Notes: generated from the sequence alone by a model not told the origin. Counted from the stretch's first letter, positions 39,689 through 48,076 are shown. The stretch is DNA of 64,000 nucleotides from DASSUW01 sp963789005 (GCA_963789005.1 CAWBIZ010000015.1:620001-684000), one strand, 5' to 3'. Translations and numbers: made by a program.

Positions 39689-40624
39689 TCAAGCGGCGAC
39701 GGCCGACATCGGCGCCGCGCGCTTGTACTCCTCGACCGCGTCGCGCAGGGAGTCGAGCATGACCGGCGTCGGCCCCGTGGCATCGGGCTGGAAGACCGCG
39801 CCGATGCGCCGGTACGGCGGGCGACCGCGCAGCGGCCGCACGGCCACGTCGTCGCGCGTGCTCGCGAGCGCCAGCCCCGGCACGAGCGCGACGCCCATCC
39901 CGCTGGCCACCAGGCCCTGGATCGCGAAGTAGTCGTCGGACGTGTAGGCGATGCGGGGCTCGAAGCCGGCCTTCGAGCATGCACGCAGGACGATGTTGGT
40001 GTCTGCGCACGTGCCGCGCAGGCCCACCAGCATCCAGTCCTCGTCGGCGAGGTCCGCGAGCGCGATCGCGCGCCGCGTCGCCAGCGGGTGGTCCACGGGC
40101 AGCGCCGCGTACAGCACGTCGTCCATCAGCCGCTCGACGCCGAGGCCGCTGAGCGCGGGATCAGCCTCGAAGCCGCCCTCCTCGATGATCGCGAGGTCGA
40201 CGTCGCCACGGCGCAGGGCGGGGACGGACTCCGGCGGGTCCATCAGCTGGAGGTCGACCTCGACGCCAGGCCGCTTGTGGCGGAACGCCGAGACCGCCCG
40301 CGGCACGATCGTGCCCGCGGCGGTCGCGAACGAGGCCACGCGCAGGCGCCCGCGCGCGCTCGACGCGATCTCCGTGAGCTCGGCCTGGGCATCGGCGAGC
40401 TGGGCGAGGATGCGCTCGGTGTGGCGCACGAGCGCCTCGCCGGCCGGGGTGAGCCGCACGCCCTTGGAGAGGCGCTCGATCAGCTTCACGCCCGCCTGGG
40501 CCTCCAGCCGCGCGATCTGCTGCGACACGGCGGGCTGCGAGTAGGAGAGGGCGTCGGCGGCGGCCGAGAACGAGCCGCGCAGCGCGACCTCGCGCAGGAC
40601 CTTGAGCAGGCGAAGATCATCCAT
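39689..40624 (-). CDS. LysR-family transcriptional regulator
   Basis: The 311-aa protein has the LysR winged helix (residues 1-60: LRLLKVLREVALRGSFSAAADALSYSQPAVSQQIARLE) and a two-lobed periplasmic-binding-like effector domain (GRLRVASFATAAGTIVPRAV; DVDLAIIEEGG; LVASGMGVALVPGLAL). It is divergent from the 94-aa gene at 40719, the usual layout for a LysR target. TAACCT is 6 nt before its ATG. A dyad ATAA-N7-TTAT (T-N11-A) at 40623-40637 overlaps that box and would allow autorepression. Confidence 0.93.
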   Translation of the reverse strand: MDDLRLLKVLREVALRGSFSAAADALSYSQPAVSQQIARLEAQAGVKLIERLSKGVRLTPAGEALVRHTERILAQLADAQAELTEIASSARGRLRVASFATAAGTIVPRAVSAFRHKRPGVEVDLQLMDPPESVPALRRGDVDLAIIEEGGFEADPALSGLGVERLMDDVLYAALPVDHPLATRRAIALADLADEDWMLVGLRGTCADTNIVLRACSKAGFEPRIAYTSDDYFAIQGLVASGMGVALVPGLALASTRDDVAVRPLRGRPPYRRIGAVFQPDATGPTPVMLDSLRDAVEEYKRAAPMSAVAA

Positions 40625-40637
40625 AAGGCAAGGTTAT
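40623..40637. promoter_or_regulatory. LysR-type dyad over the regulator's promoter
   Basis: ATAAGGCAAGGTTAT fits the T-N11-A rule. It overlaps the LysR start codon and its -10 box TAACCT (40631-40636, minus strand). Confidence 0.45.
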
Positions 40638-40718
40638 CACGGCCTGAAGCAACGATCATTTGAAGTTATGCGCTGGGTCCACCACACTGGTCTCGTAAGC
40701 GCACAAAGGAGCTGCAAA

Positions 40719-41003
40719 ATGAACTCCCTCGTCCTCCGCCCCGCCACCCCCGTCGATGCCGCCGCCCTCCACCGGCTGGCCGCGCTCGACAGCGCCCAGC
40801 CGCTCGACGGCGAGATCGTGGTCGCATACGCCGCCGGTGACCTCCGTGCCGCCGTGGCCGTCGACTCCGGCCGCGCCGTGGCCGACCCGTTCTACCCCAG
40901 CGCCGAGCTCGTCGAGCTGCTCCGCACCGCCGCCGACGGCGACGGCCGGCGCCGCGCCACCGTGCGCCGCGCACCGCGCTTCCGGCGCGTCGCGCTCAGC
41001 TAG
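40719..41003 (+). CDS. Small protein related to the N-terminal part of a GNAT fold
   Basis: A 94-aa soluble protein: LVLRPATPVDAAALHRLAALDSAQPLDGEIVVAYAAGDLRAAVAVDSG, then DPFYPSAELVELLRTAA and a basic tail. The first 60 residues resemble strand 1-helix 1-strand 3 of GNAT acetyltransferases, but the acetyl-CoA loop (motif A) is absent, so it is probably not an enzyme. AAAGGAG stands 7 nt before the ATG. It is divergent from the LysR gene and may be its target. Two hairpins follow the stop. Confidence 0.7.
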   Translation: MNSLVLRPATPVDAAALHRLAALDSAQPLDGEIVVAYAAGDLRAAVAVDSGRAVADPFYPSAELVELLRTAADGDGRRRATVRRAPRFRRVALS

Positions 41004-41025
41004 GAGCGTAGGTCCCTAACCGGCC

Positions 41026-41054
41026 GCGGGTTTCGCCCTCTGGGCGAAACCCGC
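41026..41054 (+). terminator. 13-bp perfect hairpin after the 94-aa gene
   Basis: GCGGGTTTCGCCC (41026-41038) pairs with GGGCGAAACCCGC (41042-41054), loop TCT. No T-run follows, but a second hairpin begins two bases later. Confidence 0.7.
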
Positions 41055-41056
41055 AA

Positions 41057-41086
41057 GGGAACCTGGCCCCCTGGGCCAGTGTTCCC
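41057..41086 (+). repeat. Second copy of the 30-nt hairpin element
   Basis: GGGAAC-CTGGCCC, loop CCT, GGGCCAG-T-GTTCCC. It matches the inner part of 27469-27512 in reverse complement, including the one-base bulge. It lies between two genes of the same direction, 5 bases before the -10 box of the next. Confidence 0.88.
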
Positions 41087-41090
41087 CGGA

Positions 41091-41096
41091 TACCGT
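41091..41096 (+). promoter_or_regulatory. -10 box TACCGT for the DUF4097/sensor operon
   Basis: TACCGT lies 8 nt before ATG 41105; there is no ribosome-binding site. Confidence 0.45.
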
Positions 41097-41104
41097 TAAT
41101 CGCG

Positions 41105-41887
41105 ATGAGCATCACGGAGGATGCCCCGGCGGCCCCAGCCGAGGCGCGCCGCTCCGTTCGCCTGCCGGGCGGCGCCCGGATGGACTCCCCGTGGTCGTGG
41201 CTGGTCGGCGCCGCGCTCGTGCTGCTCGTGGGGACCGCCGCGGTGCTCGCCATCTGGTGGGGCGCGTCGCGCGAGACGCGGATCGCCAGCTACCCCGTGG
41301 TCGGCACCCTCGACGCGATCGATCTCGACCTCGGCGACGCCTCCGTGGAGATCTCGGGCGGCGCGTCGGGCGCGCTCGAGATCCAGCGCACGGACGAGTT
41401 CGCGTTCGGGCGCCCGCCACGCGAGAGCGTCTCGGTCCAGCTCGGGGTGCTCCGCATCGCCTCCCGTTGCCCCGACACCGTGCTCGGCACGTGCCGGGCG
41501 CGCTATCGCATCTCCGTGCGCGACAACGTGCAGCTGAACATCCAGACCACGAGCGGCCGCGTGCGCGTGATCGGCCTCAACGCCTCCGCGCGGATCACCA
41601 CCGGCTCGGGCGAGATCTCCGTCAGCGGGTTCTGCGGCTACCAGCTGAGCGCGCTCTCGGCGTCGGGCGACGTGACCGGCTCCGCGGACTGCTCGCCCGA
41701 CCAGGTGCAGCTGCGCTCCAACAGCGGCGACGTCCGTGCGATCGTCCCGACGGGCCGCTACCGGGTCGACGCGAACAGCGACGGCGGGAGCGCGCGCGTG
41801 CGCAACCTCGTGGTCTCCGACGACGCCTCGTTCGCGGTGCAGGCGATCAGCGGCGAGGGCAACGTGCTCGTGGACGGCCGCGGATGA
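41105..41887 (+). CDS. Membrane-anchored DUF4097 (adhesin-like beta) protein
   Basis: The 260-aa protein has a short cytosolic part, one membrane helix (LVGAALVLLVGTAAVLAIWWG, about residues 33-53) and an outer beta-helix-like DUF4097 domain with repeating strands such as VQLNIQTTSGRVRVIGL, ARITTGSGEISVSGF and VQLRSNSGDVRAIVP. Bacterial DUF4097 proteins are often coded with two-component or PspC-type envelope stress systems. Here the stop overlaps the ATG of a histidine kinase (ATGA), so it is probably part of that sensor complex. Confidence 0.85.
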   Translation: MSITEDAPAAPAEARRSVRLPGGARMDSPWSWLVGAALVLLVGTAAVLAIWWGASRETRIASYPVVGTLDAIDLDLGDASVEISGGASGALEIQRTDEFAFGRPPRESVSVQLGVLRIASRCPDTVLGTCRARYRISVRDNVQLNIQTTSGRVRVIGLNASARITTGSGEISVSGFCGYQLSALSASGDVTGSADCSPDQVQLRSNSGDVRAIVPTGRYRVDANSDGGSARVRNLVVSDDASFAVQAISGEGNVLVDGRG

Positions 41888-43425
41888 CCGCGATCCGCGC
41901 CACCCCGGGGTTGGAGCTCCCGCGCCACCTGCGGGACGCAGGCCGGACGCTGGGCTACTCGCTGCTCGGCGCGATCTACGGCGTCGGGTACATCGTGGTC
42001 GTGGGCGGCGGCCTCGTGCTGGGCGCGATCCTCAGCCCGGCGTGGATCGGCCTGCCGCTGATGGCGAAGGTGGCGCGACTCGCCTGGAACCTCGCCGAGG
42101 GCGAGCGCCGCCAGGCCAACCGGCTGCTCGAGGCGCACCTGCCGCCGGTGCCCCGGCCGCCGCGCAGCGACTGGCGCGGCACGCTCGAGCAGACCGGCTA
42201 CGGGGCGTTCTGGCGCGCGTTCGCGCTGCTGATGCTGCGGCTGCCGTCCTCGCTCGCCGCGCTGGCGCTGGGGGCGGCACCGATCGCGCTGCTCGTCTTC
42301 CTGCTCGTGCTCGCCGGCGAGGGCTTCGCCGGCGAGGGCAACCGGATCGTCGGCCCGTGGACGCTGAACTCGCTGCTCGCGGTCGCGCTGTGCGTGCTGG
42401 CCGCGGCAGCGACCGTGGTCGCGGTGGCCGCGCAGGAAGGCATCGGCCGCCTGCTGCGGGCGCTCGCCCAGGCGCTGCTCCGCTCCGAGCGCGGGGGAGA
42501 GGAGCCGGTGCGCGAGATGCTCGCCGAGCGCCTCGGCGACCGCTCGCTGAACATCGCCTACTGGCTGCCCGACCGCGGGGTGTTCGTGGACGACCGCGGC
42601 CACCGCGTGGACCTTCCCGGCGCCGGCTCCGGGCGCGCCTGGACGGCGGTCGAGCGCGAGGGCACGCGCGTGGCGGCGATCGTGCACGACGCCGAGCTCG
42701 ACGCCACGCCCGAGCTGGTGCACGCCGCGGCCTCGGCCGCGGCCCTGGCGATCGACAACGAGCGCCTGAAGGCCGACCTGCGGGCCCGCCTCGAGGAGCT
42801 GCGCCACTCGCGCCGGCGGATCGTCGAGGCCGCCGACGACGCCCGCCGCGAGATCGAGCGCAACCTGCACGACGGCGCCCAGCAGCAGCTCGTGTCGCTG
42901 GCGCTCGACCTGCGCCTCCTGCGCGCCCGGCTCAAGCACGACCCGGAGCTCGCGGGAACCGTCGAGGAGCTGGCCGACAAGCTCGCGGCGGCGCTCGCCG
43001 AGCTGCGCGAGCTGGCCCGCGGCATCCATCCGGCGGTGCTCTCCGACCACGGGCTGGCGCCCGCCATCCACGTGCTCGTCGAGCGCGTCCCGATCGCGGT
43101 CGAGTGCGAGCTCACGATCGAGGAGCGGCTGCCGGCCCCGGTCGAGGCCGCCGCCTACTTCGTCATCGCCGAGGGGCTGACCAACGTGATCAAGTACGCG
43201 AATGCGACGACGGCGAAGGTGAGCGTGCGGCGGCGGCGCGGCGAGGTCGAGGTCGAGGTGTCCGACAACGGCGTCGGAGGAGCGCAGCTCGACGTCGGCA
43301 CCGGCCTGCGCGGGCTCAGCGACCGGCTCGCCGCCCTCGAGGGAGAGCTCGCCCTCAAGAGCCCCCTCGGCGAGGGCACCCGCCTGTCGGCGTGGATCCC
43401 GGCCCGCGCCCCGGAGGACTCGTGA
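41884..43425 (+). CDS. Membrane sensor histidine kinase (NarL-type), orphan
   Basis: The 513-aa kinase has two pairs of membrane helices (about 25-60 and 112-185), a cytosolic GAF-like segment (220-290) and a HisKA_3 domain with ERNLHDGAQQQLVSLAL (phospho-acceptor His about 329). The ATPase domain has the N box EGLTNVIKYANA, and G boxes SDNGVGGAQ and GLRGLSDRL. No response regulator is adjacent; the gene lies between the DUF4097 gene and a periplasmic-binding lipoprotein, with 4-nt overlaps on both sides. The lipoprotein likely provides the ligand signal. Confidence 0.9.
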   Translation: MTAIRATPGLELPRHLRDAGRTLGYSLLGAIYGVGYIVVVGGGLVLGAILSPAWIGLPLMAKVARLAWNLAEGERRQANRLLEAHLPPVPRPPRSDWRGTLEQTGYGAFWRAFALLMLRLPSSLAALALGAAPIALLVFLLVLAGEGFAGEGNRIVGPWTLNSLLAVALCVLAAAATVVAVAAQEGIGRLLRALAQALLRSERGGEEPVREMLAERLGDRSLNIAYWLPDRGVFVDDRGHRVDLPGAGSGRAWTAVEREGTRVAAIVHDAELDATPELVHAAASAAALAIDNERLKADLRARLEELRHSRRRIVEAADDARREIERNLHDGAQQQLVSLALDLRLLRARLKHDPELAGTVEELADKLAAALAELRELARGIHPAVLSDHGLAPAIHVLVERVPIAVECELTIEERLPAPVEAAAYFVIAEGLTNVIKYANATTAKVSVRRRRGEVEVEVSDNGVGGAQLDVGTGLRGLSDRLAALEGELALKSPLGEGTRLSAWIPARAPEDS

Positions 43426-44516
43426 AATCGGCTGGCGCCGATTCCATTGCGAGCTCGCTTCGCGAACATCGCGGCATGCCCGCCCTGCTAGCGGCGCTGC
43501 TTGTGCTCGTGCTCGTGGGCTGCGGCGAGACCAGCACCGTGCGCGAGCCGACGCTGTACGCGCAGCGCGGCGAGGACCCGGGCGTGGGACTGCAGACCGA
43601 GCCCTCGCCGCGGCAGGGCCGGGGGCTGCGCGTGACCAGCACCCGGATCGCGTTCGTGAGCCACGGCCAGGCGTCCGACGGGTTCTGGGCGATCGTCCGC
43701 CGCGGCTTCGAGGACGCCGCCCGCCAGACCGGCGTCGCGGTCTCCTACCGGGCGCCCGACACCTACGACGCGGCCCGCATGGGTCGCCTGATCGACGAGG
43801 CGATCAAGGCCCGGCTGGACGGCCTCGTGGTGTCGCTGCCCGACATCAAGGCCCTGCGAGCGCCGATCCGCCGCGCGGAGCAGGAGGGCATCCCCGTCGT
43901 GTCGGTCAACTCGGGCAGCGACCGCTTCCGCGACCTCGGCATCCTCGCCCACGTCGGGCAGCCCGAGTGGCGGGCGGGCTTTCAGAGCGGGCGGCGGATG
44001 GCGGCCGCGGGCGTGCGCGACGGCCTGTGCGTGAACCAGGAGGAGGGCAACGAGGGCATCTCGCTGCGCTGCCGCGGCTTCCGCGCGGCGCTGCGCAAGG
44101 TGGGCGGGCAGGCGAGCGAGATCGCGATCGACCTTCAGGACGCGTCGCGAGCGCAGCAGCAGGTCGCCACGGCCGTCGAGCAGCTCGGCGCCGACGGCGT
44201 CATGTCGCTGGGCACCGGGGCCTCCGGCCCGGCGCTCGAGGCGGTACGTGCCGGCGGCTTCGGCCGCAAGGTGCAGCTGGCGACGTTCGACCTCACGCCC
44301 GAGGTGCTCGAGGCCGTGCGCAGCAAGCGCATGCTGTTCGCGGTCGACCAGCAGCCGTACCTGCAGGGCTACACGCCCGTGATGCTGCTCGCCGAGCGCT
44401 CGCGCCACCGGCTCTTCCCGCCGAGCGGGGAGCTGATCGCGACGGGCCCGCAGTTCATCACCGCCGCCGACGTCGACGACGAGCTGATCGAGCTCAGCCG
44501 CCGCGGGCTTCGGTGA
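43422..44516 (+). CDS. Periplasmic-binding lipoprotein, sugar-binding (RbsB-like)
   Basis: The 364-aa protein has a lipoprotein signal (LLAALLVLVLVGCGE, lipobox LVGC) and a type 1 periplasmic-binding fold: RIAFVSHGQASDGFWAIVRRGFEDAARQTGV, LDGLVVSLPDIKAL, GIPVVSVNSGSD, HVGQPEWRAGFQSGRRMA, and a C-terminal lobe with FAVDQQPYLQGYTPVMLL. That matches ABC-transporter sugar-binding proteins, but no permease or ATPase gene follows. GTG 43422 overlaps the kinase stop and has GGAGG 5 nt upstream; ATG 43476 is an alternative that starts directly at the signal peptide. Confidence 0.9.
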   Translation: MKSAGADSIASSLREHRGMPALLAALLVLVLVGCGETSTVREPTLYAQRGEDPGVGLQTEPSPRQGRGLRVTSTRIAFVSHGQASDGFWAIVRRGFEDAARQTGVAVSYRAPDTYDAARMGRLIDEAIKARLDGLVVSLPDIKALRAPIRRAEQEGIPVVSVNSGSDRFRDLGILAHVGQPEWRAGFQSGRRMAAAGVRDGLCVNQEEGNEGISLRCRGFRAALRKVGGQASEIAIDLQDASRAQQQVATAVEQLGADGVMSLGTGASGPALEAVRAGGFGRKVQLATFDLTPEVLEAVRSKRMLFAVDQQPYLQGYTPVMLLAERSRHRLFPPSGELIATGPQFITAADVDDELIELSRRGLR

Positions 44517-45291
44517 GCGCCGGCGCCGGGTCCTCCGGCGCGCTCACCCGGACCGGCTGGTTGAGCTTCGCGAGGGAGACGTCGAACGCGATCGTCCCGC
44601 CGGCGAGCTCGCCGAGCTCGGCGCGCAGCGCGGGCGGGGTCTCGACGCGGAACGCGATCCGGAGCCGCAGGCGGCGCAGCAGGCGGTCCTCGCGGCCCGA
44701 CCACAGGTCGACGGTCGCGCTGTCGACGGCCTCGCGCAGCTGCTCCGCGCCGGCGCCCTCGAGGTCCGGCACCTCGAGGCCGGCCTCGCCCGCGGCGCCG
44801 AAGACGTCGCGCAGCGCCGCGACCGCGTCGAGGTCGGCCGAGACGCGGTAGCTCGCGCCGTCCTCGGTCAGCTCGGGATCGCGGACCCAGCGCCCGACGG
44901 GAAGCCGGATGCCCTCGCGCACGGTGCCCGCCTGTGATGCCAGCGCGCCGTCGGGAACGAGGTGGGCCTGCCCGCCGACCTCGACGAACGCACGGCCGCC
45001 GGTCGAGATGAACGTGCCGCCGCCCTCGCGCTCGCCGGCGATCTGGGTGTAGCGCAGGCGCGCCGTCGGCAGGCCTTTGCCCTCGCCGAGGTCGACCGGT
45101 CCGGCGAGCGCGAAGCCGACGCGGCCGGCGCCGTCGTCCGGCGCGAGCACGAGCCGCATGTCGAGGTCGGCGCTGCGGATCCGCTCCATGCGGTCCGCGG
45201 TGTCGCGCAGAACCTCGCCGGCCGCCGGGCCGCCGCCGCCGCAGCCCGCGAGCGCGACGAGCACCGCCGGCATGGCGAGCGCGCGCCTCAA
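44494..45291 (-). CDS. LppX/LolA-like lipoprotein, last gene of the peptide/M50 operon
   Basis: The 265-aa protein has a short lipoprotein signal (MPAVLVALAGC, lipobox LAGC) and a beta-sheet-rich body: EVLRDTADRMERIRSADLDMRLVL, GRVGFALAGPVDLG, RLRYTQIAGEREGGG, VTLWSGREDRLLRRLRLRIAFRV-like strands and FDVSLAKLNQPV. This recalls the LppX/LprG and LolA group of lipid-carrying lipoproteins. The TTG start (45291) overlaps the upstream stop (TTGA). The 3' end overlaps the convergent binding-protein gene by 23 nt. It would sit on the outer face of the membrane. Confidence 0.75.
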   Translation of the reverse strand: MRRALAMPAVLVALAGCGGGGPAAGEVLRDTADRMERIRSADLDMRLVLAPDDGAGRVGFALAGPVDLGEGKGLPTARLRYTQIAGEREGGGTFISTGGRAFVEVGGQAHLVPDGALASQAGTVREGIRLPVGRWVRDPELTEDGASYRVSADLDAVAALRDVFGAAGEAGLEVPDLEGAGAEQLREAVDSATVDLWSGREDRLLRRLRLRIAFRVETPPALRAELGELAGGTIAFDVSLAKLNQPVRVSAPEDPAPALTEARGG

Positions 45292-46019
45292 GGCGTGGCC
45301 GTGGCGGTCGGCTCGGGCGTCGCGCTCGGCGTCGCCGTGGGGGTGGGCGTCGCCGTCGCGGTCGGCTCGCCCGCGCTCGGCGCGGGCGCCGGCGTGGCCT
45401 CGGGCCCGTCGCGTGCACGGGAGTCGCGCTCGTCGTCGTCGTCCTCCTCCTCGTCGTCCCCTTCGTCGTCGTCCTCGTCCTCGCGCCGCCGCGGATCGCG
45501 GATCACCTCCGTGGCGAGGACGTCGCGGATCTCGTCGGCGGCGGCGTCGAGCTCGGCCTTGAGCTGCTCGATCGTGAGGTCGACGTCCTCGAGCCGCCGC
45601 AGGTCGCGGCGCAGGCGGGCCAGCCGGCGCTCGCCGTCGGGCGTGAGCCGCAGCCGGCCCTCGCCGGCCACCACGAACTGGTAGGCGAAGGCGGCCGTGA
45701 GGCAGGTCGTGCACTGCTCGTTGAGCGCGACCGCGACGTTCGTCGGCGTGACCGTGTCCGGGTCCCCGCCGGCGAGCACCACCTGGAACGAGATCGCCAC
45801 GGTCGAGCATTCCTCGCAGTTCGCGTAGGCGACCGCCGCGTTGGTGTGCTCGACGGCGTCCTTCATCGTCTTGCGGACCTCGAACGCGAAGTCGAAGAGG
45901 CTCGACCCGTCCTTGGTGTTGATCGCGACGGCCGCCGTCGTGTCGTCCTGCGCGAGCGCGGGGGCGGGAGCCGCCGCGAACAGCGTCGCCAGGAGCAGGG
46001 CGAGCAGGAGCCGTCTCAT
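45288..46019 (-). CDS. Secreted protein with paired Cys motifs and low-complexity tail
   Basis: The 243-aa protein has a signal peptide (LLLALLLATLFAAAPAPALAQ), a compact domain of about 90 residues (VAINTKDGSSLFDFAFEVRK, NAAVAYANCEECSTVAISFQ, NVAVALNEQCTTCLTAAFAYQFV) with two CxxC pairs, then a charged helix (RRLARLRRDLRRLEDVDLT), a run of Asp/Glu and a Thr-Pro-Ala-Glu tail. The AVAYAN and NVAVALN strings resemble those in the three small peptides upstream (AVAYANATQ, AVALNVAS). It overlaps the M50 gene by 4 nt. I know similar domains only as neighbours of M50-type proteins, without a known function. Confidence 0.75.
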   Translation of the reverse strand: MRRLLLALLLATLFAAAPAPALAQDDTTAAVAINTKDGSSLFDFAFEVRKTMKDAVEHTNAAVAYANCEECSTVAISFQVVLAGGDPDTVTPTNVAVALNEQCTTCLTAAFAYQFVVAGEGRLRLTPDGERRLARLRRDLRRLEDVDLTIEQLKAELDAAADEIRDVLATEVIRDPRRREDEDDDEGDDEEEDDDDERDSRARDGPEATPAPAPSAGEPTATATPTPTATPSATPEPTATATP

Positions 46020-47779
46020 GGCGTGGCCGCCGGCGTCGGCGTGGCGGTCGGCTCGGCCGTCGGCTCAGCCGTCGCCGTGGGCTCCGGCGCCACCGTCGCC
46101 TCCGCCTCCGGCGTCGCGGTCGCCTCGGGCGCGGCGGTCGCCTCCGCCTCCGGGGTCGCGGTCGCCTCGGGCGTGGCGGTGGCCCGTGGCTCGCGCTCAC
46201 GCTCGCGCGGCGTGGTGGCAGCGTCGTCGTCAGGCGAGCCCGCGGCCGCCGGGTTGCGGTCGGCCGCGCCGCGGCGCACGTCGCGCTCGGACGGGGCGCC
46301 ACCCAGCTCGCGCTCACGCTCGACCGTCAGGCTCGGCCGCCCGGTCGGGATCTCGGCCAGCGACGCGACGGCGCCCTGGATCGTCCCGCGCTCGCCCGGC
46401 TGGATCGGGCGGTACTCGCCGTTCGGCCACCACGTGAACGCCAGCAGCGCGAGCCCCGCGGCGGCGAAGGTGGCAAGCCCCGTGCGCCGCACCGGCTCGC
46501 CCTCGGACCAGCGCCAGGCGCCGCCGCCGAGCCGCCCGCCGACCCGCGCGGTCGTCAGCGCGATGCCGAGGCAGGGGAGCACGAGCATGGCGAGCTGGAT
46601 CCCGCCTGCGGCGCCGGCCGCGAGGCCGTCGGCCGCCGAGACCTTGTCCCACTGCACGCCGAGCGAGTCGTAGGCGGTGGCGAACGCGCGCGGCGCGTGC
46701 AGCAGCATCAGGCCGAACGAGAAGACGAGGATCGGCACGACCGTGAGGACGTACGCGGTCACCACCCGGCGCACGCGCGGCTTGAGCTCGGTCACGCGGT
46801 CGCTCGCCTTGCGGCCGGGAAGCACGCTCTGCAGCACCGGCTTGATGCGCGAGAACATGTCCGGCACGCCGGTGAGGTCGCTGATGATGTAGTAGCCGTC
46901 GAGCGCCAGCAGCGGCAGCAGCTGCTGGATCATCGCGAAGTTCTGGATCAGCACGAGCAGCAGCAGCGGCTCGAAGCTCGTGACGGCGTACAGCGCGGCC
47001 ATCGCGAGCGCGAAGATCGCGTTGAAGTAGATGCCGCCGAGATCCGTCCGCAGGCGCCCGCCCTTGCCCAGCCGGTAGGCATCCGTGACGTCGGTGTAGA
47101 AGGCGGGCCAGACGACGTAGATGCCGACGCCCATCACGCCCGGCCGAGCTCCCCCGTACCGGCACGCGGTCGCGTGGCCGATCTCGTGGAAGGCGGTGGC
47201 CAGCACGACGCCGCCGAGCAGCACCAGCAGCAGCACGGGGCTGTAGATGACCTCGCGCAGCCCGGGGCTGATGCCGTGGATGAAGAGCAGCCAGACGTCG
47301 AGCGCGAGCAGCGCGGGCACGACGAGCGCGACGACCGGCTTGGCGAACAGCGGGCGGAAGACCGTGGTGAACGCGCGCGTGACGCGCTCGGGGATGACGG
47401 CCGTCTTGAACTTGAGGCCGAGCAGCGGGTCGACCTTCTCGATCTCCGGGCTCGAGCCGTCGCGGGCAGCGAGCACGCCGAGCTCGCGCAGGTTCTCGGC
47501 GAGCATGCCGACGGCGGCGCCGTCGACGCCGCGCTGCACGGCCTCGGACACGCGGGCGCCGATCTCGTCGTGGCTGCGGCTCCCGTCGGCGTGCTCGGCC
47601 ACGAGGTACAGCAGGCGCGGAAGCTGGACGACCTGGCCGTCGCTGCGCCGGACGATCCACGGCGCCGTCTTGAAGCCCGAGTCCTTGTACTCGCCCGCGA
47701 GCTCGATGCCGTCGGCGCGAGCGAGCGGCGGCTCGGCGGCGGGTGCGGTCTCGGGTACGGGGGTCTCGGTGGTCGTCAC
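46016..47779 (-). CDS. Multi-pass membrane M50-type metalloprotease with PqqD-like N-terminal domain
   Basis: The 587-aa protein opens with a PqqD-like winged helix (about residues 38-105: WIVRRSDGQVVQLPRLLYLVAEHADG, ARVSEAVQRG, LGVL). The membrane core has about ten helices with the zinc site FHEIGHATACRYGG (His198, Glu199, His202) and LLALDGYYIISDL (third ligand Asp294), so all ligands of a site-2-protease-like peptidase are there. It resembles putative peptide zinc metalloproteases of the YydH type. The outer tail (from about 470) is charged and ends in TATPEAEATAAPE-like repeats, as in the next protein. PqqD-like domains bind precursor peptides, which fits the peptides just upstream. Confidence 0.88.
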   Translation of the reverse strand: MTTTETPVPETAPAAEPPLARADGIELAGEYKDSGFKTAPWIVRRSDGQVVQLPRLLYLVAEHADGSRSHDEIGARVSEAVQRGVDGAAVGMLAENLRELGVLAARDGSSPEIEKVDPLLGLKFKTAVIPERVTRAFTTVFRPLFAKPVVALVVPALLALDVWLLFIHGISPGLREVIYSPVLLLVLLGGVVLATAFHEIGHATACRYGGARPGVMGVGIYVVWPAFYTDVTDAYRLGKGGRLRTDLGGIYFNAIFALAMAALYAVTSFEPLLLLVLIQNFAMIQQLLPLLALDGYYIISDLTGVPDMFSRIKPVLQSVLPGRKASDRVTELKPRVRRVVTAYVLTVVPILVFSFGLMLLHAPRAFATAYDSLGVQWDKVSAADGLAAGAAGGIQLAMLVLPCLGIALTTARVGGRLGGGAWRWSEGEPVRRTGLATFAAAGLALLAFTWWPNGEYRPIQPGERGTIQGAVASLAEIPTGRPSLTVERERELGGAPSERDVRRGAADRNPAAAGSPDDDAATTPREREREPRATATPEATATPEAEATAAPEATATPEAEATVAPEPTATAEPTAEPTATPTPAATP

Positions 47780-47796
47780 GGGAGGGGAGGCGTGAC

Positions 47797-47821
47797 GAGG
47801 GGCGGCACGTGGCCGCCCCTC
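47797..47821 (-). terminator. Hairpin between peptide genes and the M50 gene
   Basis: A 10-bp perfect stem (47797-47806 with 47812-47821, loop of five) lies in the 71-nt gap after the third peptide gene. It could be a partial terminator or RNA-stability element giving more peptide than protease mRNA, as is common in peptide operons. Confidence 0.6.
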
Positions 47822-47850
47822 GATCAGGGTTCGTGCGAGAGGGCGGGGAC

Positions 47851-48069
47851 CTACCCGTTGCCCTGGTCGATCGTCACGTCCTGGGTGGCGTTGGCGTACG
47901 CGACCGAGTTGTCGGAGAGGACGTTCGCGGCCACGGCGGCGTTCACCGGAGCGGCGAGGTTCGCGTTGATGAGCGACATGGCGGCGCGCTCGGGCAGCTC
48001 CTCGCCGGCCATCTCGTTGAGCTCCTCGCGGGTGAGGGGCCGGTACTCCTCAGGCGTCTGGTCGGTCAT
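47851..48069 (-). CDS. Precursor-like small peptide C (72 aa)
   Basis: Third of three paralogues. After MTDQTPEEYR comes the shared block PLTREELNEMAGEELPERAA with MSLINAN, then LAAPVNAAVAANVLSDNSVA and YANATQDVTIDQGNG. The first half is acidic and helical, like a leader; the second half alternates Ala/Val/Asn, like a beta strand or amyloid-like core. It has no Cys. AGGAGG stands 4 nt before the ATG. It differs from the other two mainly after the shared block. A 71-nt gap with a hairpin separates it from the M50 gene. Confidence 0.85.
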   Translation of the reverse strand: MTDQTPEEYRPLTREELNEMAGEELPERAAMSLINANLAAPVNAAVAANVLSDNSVAYANATQDVTIDQGNG

Positions 48070-48076
48070 GGTCCTC

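Noticed and set aside
39541..39762. Small plus-strand gene in the 39408-39688 gap
   Set aside because: Composition is Arg/Pro/Ser-rich, with no ribosome-binding site or recognisable motif, and it runs into the LysR gene.
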